Source: Acidobacteriota bacterium (GTDB lineage Bacteria; Acidobacteriota; Blastocatellia; Pyrinomonadales; Pyrinomonadaceae). From it: a stretch of DNA of 32,671 nucleotides. Numbering within the stretch: the first letter of the stretch is position 1; the number at the start of each line of letters is the position of its first letter. The translations under genes and the position numbers were made by a program. The stretch is from NCBI GenBank assembly GCA_019239425.1, contig JAFAZX010000011.1, positions 1-32,671 on the forward strand, written 5' to 3'. Shown in pieces: positions 1 through 6,719 of the stretch. The notes under the pieces were generated by a model. That model did no database searches. It saw only the letters and a program-made list of their open reading frames with translations, and was not told where the DNA came from.

Positions 1-690
1 CTCCTGCGTGTAGAAGTTGCCGTCCGAGCCGAGTTGGTGGAGTTTAGGAAACTTCCGGCTCTCGATGCGGAAGCCCTGGTCTTCCGTGAGGTGCCAGTGC
101 AGGACGTTGAGCTTGACGGCGGCCATCGCGTCGAGGTTCCGCTTGAGGACTTCCATCGGCTCGTAGTGCCGCCCGATGTCGATGAGCAGCCCGCGCCAGC
201 GGAAGCGCGGCTGGTCTTGAATCGACACGGCCGGGAAGTAGAAGCCCGCGCGGTCGCCTTCGAGCAGTTGGAGGAAGGTTTCGAGCCCGCGCAAGACGCC
301 GACGACCGTGGCCGCGCGCAGCGACGCCTGTCGCTCGTTCACTTCGAGCGTGTACGACTCGTCCTCGTCAACCGAAGGGACTGTTTTGCCGGGGCCGCGC
401 GCCTCGACGAGGAGCTTCGCGCTCGCCGCGTCCGCCGAGAGGCCGCGCGGAAGCTCCACGACGGTGCGGCCTTCGAGGCGGCGCAGCATGCGCTCGACGC
501 CTGCGCGCAGGCGCTCGTCCACGTGGCCCGCGGCGGCGACCGTGAAACTCTTATCGAAGGCGAGCCGGCCCTGGTCGAAGCGGACGCTCGCGGGCACGGG
601 CATCAGGTTGTGGTGCGCGGGCGTCTGCGCCGCGGCTTGCGGGATGAAGGAGGTGAGTAGAAGGAGCACGAGAATTTTCTGTGGTCTCAT
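1..690 (-). CDS. Beta-N-acetylhexosaminidase, GH20 family (5' part, runs off window)
   Basis: The reading frame starts at ATG 690-688 and stays open to base 1, giving 230 residues without a stop; the catalytic C-terminal part lies outside the window. Residues 1-22 form a signal peptide (MRPQKILVLLLLTSF, ending AAAQ), so the enzyme is exported. Residues of about 28-155 fit the GH20 N-terminal alpha/beta domain, and the start of the TIM barrel is clear: RWRGLLIDIGRHY, then KLNVLHWHLTEDQGFRIES and KFPKLHQLGS. These are hallmark GH20 motifs near the substrate pocket. The family removes terminal GlcNAc or GalNAc from chitin oligomers, peptidoglycan fragments or glycans. The divergent ROK regulator supports a role in amino-sugar use. 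The family call is secure; the exact substrate is not visible. Confidence 0.93.
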   Translation of the reverse strand, partial: MRPQKILVLLLLTSFIPQAAAQTPAHHNLMPVPASVRFDQGRLAFDKSFTVAAAGHVDERLRAGVERMLRRLEGRTVVELPRGLSADAASAKLLVEARGPGKTVPSVDEDESYTLEVNERQASLRAATVVGVLRGLETFLQLLEGDRAGFYFPAVSIQDQPRFRWRGLLIDIGRHYEPMEVLKRNLDAMAAVKLNVLHWHLTEDQGFRIESRKFPKLHQLGSDGNFYTQE

Positions 691-723
691 TTGAGCCTCG
701 ACTTGAGCGGCCGCGGGGGATTC

Positions 724-835
724 GTTCAACGCGGAGGCGCAGGGGTGGCGCAGAGGGTTTTAAGAATTTGAAATTTGAAATTTCAAATCTTCAATTCTCT
801 GCGACCTCTGCGCCTCCGCGACCTCTGCGTTGAAA
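724..835. repeat. Palindromic short-unit repeat (about 9-mer CCTCTGCGA type)
   Basis: The left arm (724-756) and right arm (about 797-834) are near-complementary and built from imperfect units related to CCTCTGCG and CGCAGAGG. The centre (about 763-797) is AT-rich and itself palindromic, with GAAATTTGAAATTTCAAAT. On the minus strand this lies in the leader of the GH20 gene, 34 bases upstream of its ATG, so it would form a long RNA hairpin there. It resembles in architecture, not sequence, the heptad arrays elsewhere in the window. Together with the promoters it accounts for the 691-1042 gap. Confidence 0.8.
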
Positions 836-906
836 CAGACCTCGCTCCGGACTCAACTTACTTTTCTGTATGACGGGAAAGCTTCGGCGAACTTCGGTGC
901 ACAAGG

Positions 907-934
907 ATTAAAGCAGACGGGCGCCCGCCGTCAA
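907..934 (-). promoter_or_regulatory. Putative sigma70-type promoter for the GH20 gene
   Basis: On the minus strand TTGACG (934-929) is followed after 16 bases by TTTAAT (912-907). The predicted start would be near base 900, leaving a leader of about 210 nt that contains the palindromic repeat at 724-835. The spacer holds the palindrome CGGGCGCCCG, which could be a regulator site, but no known operator is matched. Confidence 0.45.
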
Positions 935-978
935 CCGAAATGTTCGCGCGCCGTAGAAACTTTTTCAAGAGAGGGGTG

Positions 979-1008
979 CTGACAGCCGAAGGCCTCCGCG
1001 GGTATACT
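979..1008 (+). promoter_or_regulatory. Putative promoter of the ROK regulator gene
   Basis: CTGACA (979-984) is followed after 18 bases by TATACT (1003-1008), close to the sigma70 consensus. It is 35 bases upstream of the ATG at 1043, which has GGAGG at 1034-1038 as ribosome binding site. The call rests on motif match only. Confidence 0.5.
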
Positions 1009-1042
1009 CCCGTCTCCCGCCGGGCGGGCCGGCGGAGGCGAG

Positions 1043-2239
1043 ATGACGCGCAGGATCGACCTCAAAAGGATACACACGGCGCACTTCGGCACGATGCGCG
1101 CCATCAACCGGCAGATCGTGCTCAACTACGTGCGCGACCGCGGCCCCATCTCGCGCGCCGAAATCGCGCGCCGCACCTCGCTCCAACGCTCGACCATCTC
1201 CGAGATCGTGGACACGCTGCTCGAAGAGGGACTCGTCGAAGAGGTGGGGGCCGGGGCCTCGACCGGCGGGCGCTGCCCGAAGCTGCTCGCCCTGCGCGCG
1301 AGCGGCGCGGCGGCTGTCGGCATCGACATCGCGCCGACGCACACCACGGTCGCCTCCTGCGACCTCGCCGGCTCCGTCCTCGAACGCGAGACGTTCGAGA
1401 CCCACCCGGACTTCGAGCAGACCGCCGCCCGCGCCGTCTCGGCCGCCACGCGCTTGATCGGGAAGAGTCCCGGCAAGATCGAGGGCATCGGCGTAAGCCT
1501 CCCCGGCCTCGTAGACCCTTCGACCGGAAGACTCATCTACGTCCCCTACTTCAACTGGCGCGACCTCGACGTGGGGCGGCGCATCGGCGTCGCGACGGGG
1601 TTGAAGGTGGCCGTGGATAACGACGCCAACGCGGCCGCGCTCGCGGAACTCTGGTTCGGGCGCGCGGAGGTCTCGGAGGCGCGCGACTTCATCATGGTCT
1701 TCATCGCGGAGGGCGTCGGGACGGGCATCATCTTCGACCGGCAGATTTACCGCGGCGAGGGCGGCGCGGCCGGCGAGTTCGGACACATGGTCATCGGCGA
1801 GCGCGCGCCCGTGCCCTGCTCCTGCGGCGGCTACGACTGCTGGGAGGCTTTCGCTTCGGGGCGCGCGGCCGTGGCGCGCTACGCCGCGCTGGTGAGAGAC
1901 GAGGAGGCGGGTCAGTTGAGCTTCGCGCAACTCATCGACCGCGCGCTCGACGGCGAGGACGAGGCGCGCGCGGCCCTGATCGAGACGGCGCGGTATCTGG
2001 GCCGCGGCATCTCGAACCTCATCGTCGGCTTCAGCCCGGAGATCGTCGTCGTCGGCGGGGCCATCACGCGCGCCTGGGAGCTGGTCTCGGGCATTCTCGA
2101 AGAGGCCGTCAAGCGCAGCATCCGCCGCGACCTGCCCGCGCCGTGCCTGACGCCCTCGACCATAGGCGACGAGGCGAGCCTGATGGGCGCCCTCAGCCTC
2201 GTCCTCGCCGACAAGTTCACGACCGTCGCCGCGATATAA
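1043..2239 (+). CDS. ROK-family transcriptional repressor (NagC/XylR/Mlc type)
   Basis: This 398-residue protein has the length and order of DNA-binding ROK proteins. Residues of about 18-70 form a winged helix-turn-helix (ISRAEIARRTSLQRSTISEI, then LLEEGLVEE), and residues from about 94 form the sugar-kinase-like ROK domain. The nucleotide and sugar-binding region includes VDNDANAAALAELWFG. The ROK zinc site is complete: H248 in GEFGHM, then C259, C261 and C266 in CSCGGYDCWE. Such proteins usually repress sugar genes until a sugar or sugar phosphate binds. The divergent hexosaminidase makes GlcNAc or a relative the likely signal, which is inference. The start is set by GGAGG four bases upstream; M18 is a possible internal alternative. 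Whether it retains kinase activity cannot be told. Confidence 0.93.
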   Translation: MTRRIDLKRIHTAHFGTMRAINRQIVLNYVRDRGPISRAEIARRTSLQRSTISEIVDTLLEEGLVEEVGAGASTGGRCPKLLALRASGAAAVGIDIAPTHTTVASCDLAGSVLERETFETHPDFEQTAARAVSAATRLIGKSPGKIEGIGVSLPGLVDPSTGRLIYVPYFNWRDLDVGRRIGVATGLKVAVDNDANAAALAELWFGRAEVSEARDFIMVFIAEGVGTGIIFDRQIYRGEGGAAGEFGHMVIGERAPVPCSCGGYDCWEAFASGRAAVARYAALVRDEEAGQLSFAQLIDRALDGEDEARAALIETARYLGRGISNLIVGFSPEIVVVGGAITRAWELVSGILEEAVKRSIRRDLPAPCLTPSTIGDEASLMGALSLVLADKFTTVAAI

Positions 2240-2241
2240 AG

Positions 2242-2326
2242 AAAGGATGAAGGCGGAAGGCGGAAGGATGAAGTCGATGCTGTTAGAGCAATCACTTCAT
2301 CCTTCCGCCTTCCGCCTTCATCCTTT
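2242..2326. repeat. Perfect 33-bp inverted repeat of heptads (GGCGGAA/GGATGAA), probable terminator
   Basis: Bases 2242-2274 and 2294-2326 are perfect reverse complements with a 19-base loop. Each arm is four tandem heptamers: ggatgaa, ggcggaa, ggcggaa, ggatgaa. It begins two bases after the ROK stop codon, so it would fold in the 3' end of that mRNA. There is no long T-run, so it may act as a stability element rather than an intrinsic terminator. Confidence 0.9.
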
Positions 2327-2512
2327 ACGCGGACGGGGTCAAGATGGCCGTGCGGCGCGCGGACTGCGTGGATGAAACTGCCCGAGGGTAGATGAAAGAG
2401 CCTGCACGGTTATGAATGTATGAATGAACCGCATCGAGACCTCCCACAGTCCGTCACATCTGCAGGGGGCCGCCCCTATGGTCGCCCCAACCTCTAACGC
2501 GGGAAGGGTCGC

Positions 2513-2543
2513 CGCGCGGGATCACCCGCGCGAAAAATTTTTT
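2513..2543 (+). terminator. GC-rich hairpin followed by A5T6
   Basis: CGCGCGGG (2513-2520) pairs with CCCGCGCG (2525-2532) around the tetraloop ATCA, followed by AAAAATTTTTT. On the plus strand this is a plausible intrinsic terminator for read-through from the ROK gene. For the minus-strand TPR gene the T-run precedes the stem, so it would not terminate that transcript in the classic way. I see no gene in 2327-2512. Confidence 0.55.
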
Positions 2544-2577
2544 CGGAATTTTTTGTTCGGGCGTGAGTCGGGTCTGT

Positions 2578-3342
2578 CTAACGGCGCGCGTCCACGATGC
2601 GGTCGCGGTAGATGAGTCTGAGGAGCGCGGAGGCGAGTTCCGGGTCGAGCGCTCTGAGCTGCTCGTACTGCCTGAGCGCGGCGTCCCTCTTGCCCAGGGC
2701 GAGGTAGGCGGAGCCGAGGTTGCCGTGCCCTTCGGCGAGGTCGGGCCGGAGGCGCAGCGCGCGCTCGAGCTCGCCGGCGGCCTCCGCGTAGCGCCCGAGC
2801 ATGTAGTACGTGACGCCGAGGTTGTTGTGCGACATGGCGTCGTCGGGCTTGAGCCGGACGGCCTCCTTGAAGGCGCGCGCCGCCTCCTCGTCGCGGCCCA
2901 GGCCCCTGTAAGCCTCTCCGAGACTGTAGTGCGCCTCGTCGTAGTCCGGCTTGAGCGCGACGGCCTGTCTGAACTGCTCGACGGCCTCGTCCAGACGCCC
3001 GAGCCCCTGCAAGACCCTGCCGAGGTTGCGCCGCGCGAGGGGCGAAGTGGGTTGCAGTTCGAGGGCGCGGCCGCAGGCGCGCGCGGCGCCTTCGAGTTGG
3101 CCGAGGTTGTAGAGCGAGACGCAGACGCCGTTGTGCGCGGGGGCGTAGTCGGGCCGGATGAGCGCGGCCTTCTTGTAGAGGTTGACGGCGCCGGCGTAGC
3201 CCCCCCGCCCGAACATCTCCTCCGCCTTCACGAAGCACGCGTCGGCGTCCAGCACCAGCCGCCGCCCGTCCCCCTGCGCCCGCGCCAGGACGCAGACCGA
3301 GGCCGTGACGAAGACGGCCGACAGTAGCCTCACGCCTGACAT
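2578..3342 (-). CDS. Exported tetratricopeptide-repeat (TPR) protein
   Basis: The 254-residue product begins with a signal peptide (residues 1-23, ending LARAQ) and then consists almost wholly of TPR units of 34 residues. Typical repeats read AHNGVCVSLYNLGQLEGAAR, LGRVLQGLGRLDEAVEQFRQ, HYSLGEAYRGLGRDEEAAR, NNLGVTYYMLGRYAEAAGEL and NLGSAYLALGKRDAALRQYE. About six are visible. TPRs are protein-protein scaffolds; no catalytic domain is present, so the partner is unknown. The ATG at 3342 is preceded by GGGAGGGG. Before the IS insertion the HNH gene ended about 65 bases upstream in the same direction, so the two could once have shared a transcript. The IS may now affect its upstream region. Confidence 0.9.
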   Translation of the reverse strand: MSGVRLLSAVFVTASVCVLARAQGDGRRLVLDADACFVKAEEMFGRGGYAGAVNLYKKAALIRPDYAPAHNGVCVSLYNLGQLEGAARACGRALELQPTSPLARRNLGRVLQGLGRLDEAVEQFRQAVALKPDYDEAHYSLGEAYRGLGRDEEAARAFKEAVRLKPDDAMSHNNLGVTYYMLGRYAEAAGELERALRLRPDLAEGHGNLGSAYLALGKRDAALRQYEQLRALDPELASALLRLIYRDRIVDARR

Positions 3343-3409
3343 CGCTGCCCCTCCCGACTTTTGAGGTCACCAGGCGCCGGAAAGATATGCGCGCCTGCCG
3401 GAGATGTCA

Positions 3410-3428
3410 ACGGTTAACCTTCAAGCCT
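3410..3428. repeat. Target-site duplication, left copy (19 bp)
   Basis: ACGGTTAACCTTCAAGCCT here is identical to bases 4791-4809 on the other side of the IS. If the element ends are taken as TGT...ACA, the duplication is 17 bp and the element one base longer on each side. Confidence 0.92.
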
Positions 3429-3432
3429 GTAG

Positions 3433-3476
3433 GTAGCACATTAGATGTCCGGTCGTAGTAGCACATGAGATGTCCG
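3433..3476. repeat. Tandem terminal motif, left IS end
   Basis: Two copies of GTAGCAC-N4-GATGTCCG lie at 3433-3451 and 3458-3476, spaced 25 bases start to start. The same pair occurs inverted at the right end. They are likely transposase binding sites. Confidence 0.8.
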
Positions 3477-3523
3477 CTTTCAGGCGGTAACGAGTAGAAG
3501 CTCTCTGGCTGGAGGAGCCAGCC

Positions 3524-4732
3524 ATGCGCCACTACCCGGAGGCCGCCGTGGAGCGGGCCATGAAAGTACAGGAAGTCATCTTGCGTGCTGTTGCTAAAAA
3601 GATTACCTGGATCCAGGCGGCCGAGATTCTGGGCGTGAGCCCCCGCCACATGCGCCGCTGGAAGGAGAAGTACGAGCGGTTCGGCTTCTTCGCCCTCTTC
3701 GACGGCCGGCGCGGAAGGGCGAGCCCCCGCCGGGTGCCGTCGGCCGTGCTCGACGAAGTGCTGCGGCTCTACCGCGAGCGGTACTCCGACCTTAACGTCA
3801 AGCACTTCCACGAGAAGCTGACGGCCGAGCACGGCTTCGCGGTCAGCTACACCTGGACGAAGGGCGTACTGCAAGGCGCCGGCTTAGTCCAGCGCCAGCC
3901 CCGGCGCGGCACACACCGCAAGCGCAGAGCGCGGCGGCCGCTGCCCGGGATGCTCTTGCACATCGACGCCAGCCAACACCAGTGGTTTACGGACGAGCGC
4001 TGGCACGACCTCATCGTCATCCTCGACGACGCCACCTCCGCCATCCACTACGCGCAGCTCGTCGAGCAGGAGTCGACGCGCACCGTCCTGCGGGCGCTGC
4101 GCGAAGTCGTTGAGGGGCAAGGGCTCTTCTGCTCACTCTACTCCGACCGGGCGAGCCACTTCTGGCTCACGCCGAAGGCCGGGGAGCCGGTGGACCGGCA
4201 GGCGCTCACCCAGGTCGGGAGAGCCATGCGCGAGTTGAACGTCCAGATGATCCCGGCCTACTCGCCGCAGGCCAGAGGCCGCAGCGAGCGCTCGTTCCGC
4301 ACCTGGCAAGGAAGGCTGCCGCAGGAACTGCGCCTGGCCGGCATCACGACGCTCGCGGAGGCGAACCGCTTCCTGAGAGAGCGGTATGTCGCGGAGTTCA
4401 ACGCGCGGTTCGCGGTGGCGGCTGAGGGCGTGGGCACGGCCTTCGTCCCCTGCACGCGTTCGGACCTCGACCGGGTCTTCTGCCTGCAGCACGAGCGGGT
4501 GGTGGCGAGAGATAACACGGTGAGCTTCGCCCGCCTGACGCTCCAGATCGAGCGGCAGCAGTGGCGTGGGACACTCGCCGGTTGCCGCGTCATCGTCTAC
4601 GAGCACCTGGACGGGACGCTCTCCATCGGCTACGGCCTGCACGAGGTCGGGCGCTATAACTCCGAAGGCGTGCCGCTGAGGGCAGCGGCGAAAGGCGCGG
4701 TGAAGAAGGCTGTGAAGAAGCGCGCGGCTTAA
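3524..4732 (+). CDS. IS1202-type DDE transposase
   Basis: The 402-residue protein has an N-terminal helix-turn-helix (about 27-50, ITWIQAAEILGVSPRHMRRW) and an rve/RNase H-like catalytic core. The DDE triad is visible: D148 in LLHIDAS, D208 in LYSDRASHF and E255 in SPQARGRSERSFRTWQ. The second motif and the ERSFRTWQGRLPQELRLAGI stretch are characteristic of the IS1202/ISNCY group. It would cut and join the element ends during transposition. The C-terminus is Lys/Ala rich (KKAVKKRAA), perhaps aiding DNA binding. The ATG at 3524 has GGAGG about 8 bases upstream. No frameshift is needed and all catalytic residues are present, so it looks functional. Confidence 0.93.
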   Translation: MRHYPEAAVERAMKVQEVILRAVAKKITWIQAAEILGVSPRHMRRWKEKYERFGFFALFDGRRGRASPRRVPSAVLDEVLRLYRERYSDLNVKHFHEKLTAEHGFAVSYTWTKGVLQGAGLVQRQPRRGTHRKRRARRPLPGMLLHIDASQHQWFTDERWHDLIVILDDATSAIHYAQLVEQESTRTVLRALREVVEGQGLFCSLYSDRASHFWLTPKAGEPVDRQALTQVGRAMRELNVQMIPAYSPQARGRSERSFRTWQGRLPQELRLAGITTLAEANRFLRERYVAEFNARFAVAAEGVGTAFVPCTRSDLDRVFCLQHERVVARDNTVSFARLTLQIERQQWRGTLAGCRVIVYEHLDGTLSIGYGLHEVGRYNSEGVPLRAAAKGAVKKAVKKRAA

Positions 4733-4741
4733 ACTACAAAC

Positions 4742-4786
4742 CGGACATATGATGTGCTACAAAAAGCGGACATCTTCACGTGCTAC
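4742..4786. repeat. Tandem terminal motif, right IS end
   Basis: On the minus strand two copies of GTAGCAC...GATGTCCG occur, at 4786-4767 (one base longer) and 4760-4742 (reading ATATGTCCG). They mirror the left end with about the same 25-26 base spacing. Confidence 0.8.
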
Positions 4787-5252
4787 GAACACGGTTAACC
4801 TTCAAGCCTTCATCCTTATCCCTCAAGCCCGCGAGCCAACGCCGATGCGTCCGCTCCCGATGACAGTTAGCGCAGACCACGTCGCACTTTGCGATCTCGC
4901 GCAGAATCGCCCGCTTGGTGACACGGTGAACCGTGTTCAGTGCGAACTCTTTGAGCCTGCCGTCCTTGTGGTCAAAGTCCATGACGTAGTAGGGATACTG
5001 AATGCCACAATCCGCACAAGGCCGCGACTTCGCTTCGAGCACCAATTGCCGTCGCTCGGCATAAGCCCGAAGATTACGCTTGAGGTAGGAACGCTTGTTA
5101 CGCTTGTAATGACTTCTCGTCTGCCTCTTGCCGCATTCACGACAATACAAGTGACGGATGCCCTTCGCGCGGTATTTAAAGTTGAACTCTTCGACGGGCT
5201 TGACGAGGTGACAGCCGGAGCAGTTTTTATGCGTTGGGTCTTGTTCGGCCAC
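4776..5252 (-). CDS. HNH-endonuclease-like zinc protein, 3' end altered by the IS
   Basis: From GTG 5252 the protein has 158 residues. Residues 11-40 hold a C-x2-C...C-x2-C zinc finger (CSGC, CREC). A basic linker follows (KRNKRSYLKRNLR), then an HNH fold with zinc pairs C79/C82 and C127/C130, D94-H95 in MDFDHKDGR, and ANCHRERTHRRW. HNH proteins of this kind are DNA nickases or nucleases of phage, homing or defence origin; the role here is unknown. The frame is open to TTG 5309, but that start lies in the loop of a terminator hairpin, while GTG 5252 has AGAAGG eight bases upstream. The original C-terminus was GLKVNR-stop (still readable at 3407-3428); the IS replaced the stop and added V-R-S-T before a TGA at 4778-4776. 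Confidence 0.8.
   Translation of the reverse strand: MAEQDPTHKNCSGCHLVKPVEEFNFKYRAKGIRHLYCRECGKRQTRSHYKRNKRSYLKRNLRAYAERRQLVLEAKSRPCADCGIQYPYYVMDFDHKDGRLKEFALNTVHRVTKRAILREIAKCDVVCANCHRERTHRRWLAGLRDKDEGLKVNRVRST
4791..4809. repeat. Target-site duplication, right copy (19 bp)
   Basis: The sequence is identical to 3410-3428. On the minus strand it encodes the end of the HNH protein (codons for GLKVNR). Confidence 0.92.
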
Positions 5253-5286
5253 GGGCTTAACCTTCTCCCGTGGCGGCGGGCTGAAA

Positions 5287-5321
5287 CAGTTACGGCCGTT
5301 CGTAGTCAACGGCCGTAACTG
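5287..5321 (-). terminator. Hairpin downstream of tRNA-Arg
   Basis: A perfect 14-bp stem (5287-5300 with 5308-5321) with a 7-base loop lies 15 bases past the tRNA 3' end, followed on the minus strand by TTTC. It probably ends or processes the tRNA transcript. Its loop and flank read TGACTACGAA on the minus strand, the same ten bases as the anticodon region of the tRNA. Confidence 0.7.
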
Positions 5322-5335
5322 GTTGATTCAGTTGA

Positions 5336-5409
5336 TGCACCCGGGAAGACTCGAACTTCCGGCCTTCTGATTCGTAGTCAGACGCTCTATCCAACTGAGC
5401 TACGGGTGC
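5336..5409 (-). tRNA. tRNA-Arg (anticodon ACG)
   Basis: A complete 74-nt cloverleaf reads on the minus strand: acceptor GCACCCG paired with CGGGTGC and discriminator A, D-arm TAGCTCAGTTGGATAGAGC, anticodon stem TCTGA/TCAGA with loop CTACGAA, and T-arm with GGTTCGA-like AGTTCGAGT. The anticodon ACG (plus-strand bases 5373-5375) reads CGU and, after deamination to inosine, CGC and CGA. CCA is not encoded. Confidence 0.97.
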
Positions 5410-5434
5410 GTTTTCTCTTTGAAGAGAAGTAACG

Positions 5435-5463
5435 AATATACGGACGGGGCAGGGGAGTGTCAA
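5435..5463 (-). promoter_or_regulatory. Sigma70-type promoter of tRNA-Arg
   Basis: On the minus strand TTGACA (5463-5458) is followed after exactly 17 bases by TATATT (5440-5435). This is a near-consensus promoter 26 bases upstream of the tRNA, typical of strong stable-RNA promoters. It lies just past the 3' end of the VWA gene. Confidence 0.8.
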
Positions 5464-5507
5464 GCGAGGTCGCGGAGCGTAAACTTCGACCGTAAGGTCG
5501 GTCGTCT

Positions 5508-6533
5508 TCAGCGGGCGTAGTAGCCGGGTCGGGTGCGTGCGATGGCGTCGGGGCGTGCGACTTCGACGGTGATGGCGCGCCACTTGCCGTCGCGCGGGCG
5601 GGCGTTGGAAGACTGGTAGGCGAGGCTGTAGAGGGTGCGCATCTCGGCGGCGACCTCGGCGTAGAGGCGGCCCATGTCTTCGAGCCTGCGTATCTCGTGG
5701 ATGCGGCCGCCCGTGCGGTCGGCGAGCGTCTGCATGCGCGTGCGCGCGGCCGAGTAGATGGCCGCCTGCTGCGGCGTGAGCGGGAGCAGGTCTTTCGGGT
5801 CGGCCGAGGGGAGCGCGAGCGGGTAGATGGTCACGCCGAGGCGGTCTGCCGAATCGAGCACCGAACGGAGCGCCGCGCTCTGGTCGGGCTTGACGGTGGC
5901 GACGGCCTCGTCGCCGGTCTTGGCCTCGGCGGTCGCCGCGCCGTCGAGCTTGCGCTCGTCCGTGTCGAGCCCGTCGGTCAGGACGACGATGGCCTTGCGC
6001 CGCTTGCCCTCCTTGGACAAATCCGCGAGCGCGCGTCGGAGCGCCTTGTAGAGGCTCGTGTCGCCGCGGCCGTCGGCCTGGTCGATGGCGAAGGCGACCT
6101 TGCGGCGGTCGGAGGTGAAGCCCTGGAGCGTCTTAACCTGGTTGCTGAAGATGACGACCTCGACGCGGTCTTCCGGGCTGAGCGCGTCGAGGAAGCGTAT
6201 CGCCGACTGCTTGAGCGTCGGCCGGAAGTTGCGTGTCGAGCCCGACATGTCGAGCAGCATCACGAGGCTGAAGGGCGCGGTCGAGGGCTCGAAGCTGACG
6301 ACCGACTGCTTGACGCCGTCCTCGAAGACGTTGAAGTCGGACTGCGAGAGGTTGGTGAGCGCGCGACCCTTCTGGTCGGCGACGCCGACGTTGAGGATGA
6401 CGAGGTTCGAGTTGATGGGGATCACGTCCTCGTCATCGTTCTGCGCGCGCGCCACGGCCGAGAGGCAGACGAGCGCGACGAGGGCGCAGGCGATACGAAT
6501 TGATTTGTCCCGGAAAGTGTTGAAAAAGGTCAT
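5508..6533 (-). CDS. Exported VWFA-related protein (acidobacterial type)
   Basis: The 341-residue protein has a signal peptide (residues 1-30, ending VARAQ), a short beta-rich segment with FNVFEDGVKQSVVSFE, and a von Willebrand A domain from about residue 88. The metal-ion-dependent adhesion site is complete in outline: D95-M-S97-G-S99, a threonine in GRGDTSLYKAL, and TDGLDTDE. The arrangement LDVNVXDXXGXXVXXLXXXDFXVXEDG-like followed by VWA is the family described as VWFA-related acidobacterial domain. Such proteins bind protein or matrix ligands outside the cytoplasm; a specific partner cannot be given. A small hairpin at 5487-5500 lies just downstream. No operon partner is visible. Confidence 0.9.
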   Translation of the reverse strand: MTFFNTFRDKSIRIACALVALVCLSAVARAQNDDEDVIPINSNLVILNVGVADQKGRALTNLSQSDFNVFEDGVKQSVVSFEPSTAPFSLVMLLDMSGSTRNFRPTLKQSAIRFLDALSPEDRVEVVIFSNQVKTLQGFTSDRRKVAFAIDQADGRGDTSLYKALRRALADLSKEGKRRKAIVVLTDGLDTDERKLDGAATAEAKTGDEAVATVKPDQSAALRSVLDSADRLGVTIYPLALPSADPKDLLPLTPQQAAIYSAARTRMQTLADRTGGRIHEIRRLEDMGRLYAEVAAEMRTLYSLAYQSSNARPRDGKWRAITVEVARPDAIARTRPGYYAR

Positions 6534-6637
6534 CGCTCGAACACGCTCGGTGCGCGGATAGTATGCGCAGTCACTCCATTGTTGCGCAAGCGCGGCAGTG
6601 GCTTGGGTGCGTGTTCGGCGCGGGAAGTTGCCACGGA

Positions 6638-6717
6638 GGGTGTTGGGTGCTGGGTGCTAGGTGCTGGGAAGAACCGGCTTCTAACCCAACACCTAGAACC
6701 CAGTACCCAGCACCCCC
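6638..6717. repeat. Heptad palindrome (GGTGCTG / CAGCACC type)
   Basis: Left-arm units GGTGTTG, GGTGCTG, GGTGCTA, GGTGCTG (to about 6668) pair with right-arm units CCCAACACC...CCCAGTACCCAGCACC (about 6682-6717), enclosing GAACCGGCTTC. It ends two bases before the TAA stop region of the Cys-rich gene at 6720 (minus), so it folds in that gene's 3' end. Confidence 0.85.
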
Positions 6718-6719
6718 AT

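Larger units (their letters stand above)
3429..4790 (+). mobile_element. Insertion sequence, IS1202-type (ISNCY group), complete
   Basis: The element is about 1362 bp, carries one intact transposase gene, and has imperfect terminal inverted repeats: the left end GTAGGTAGCACATT-AGATGTCCG matches the reversed right end GTTCGTAGCACGTGAAGATGTCCG. It is flanked by a 19-bp direct repeat. IS1202-type elements are known for unusually long target duplications. The preserved duplication, intact gene and ends suggest a recent, possibly active insertion. It sits exactly at the stop codon of the HNH gene and in opposite orientation to its neighbours. Confidence 0.92.

Noticed and set aside
3410..3428. The IS target as a possible dif-like recombination site
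   Set aside because: The 19-bp sequence has no two-arm XerC/XerD-type pattern; it simply encodes the end of the HNH protein.
5487..5500. Small palindrome CGACCGTAAGGTCG as an intrinsic terminator of the VWA gene
   Set aside because: Only a 5-bp stem with a four-base loop and no T-run; noted but too weak to call.
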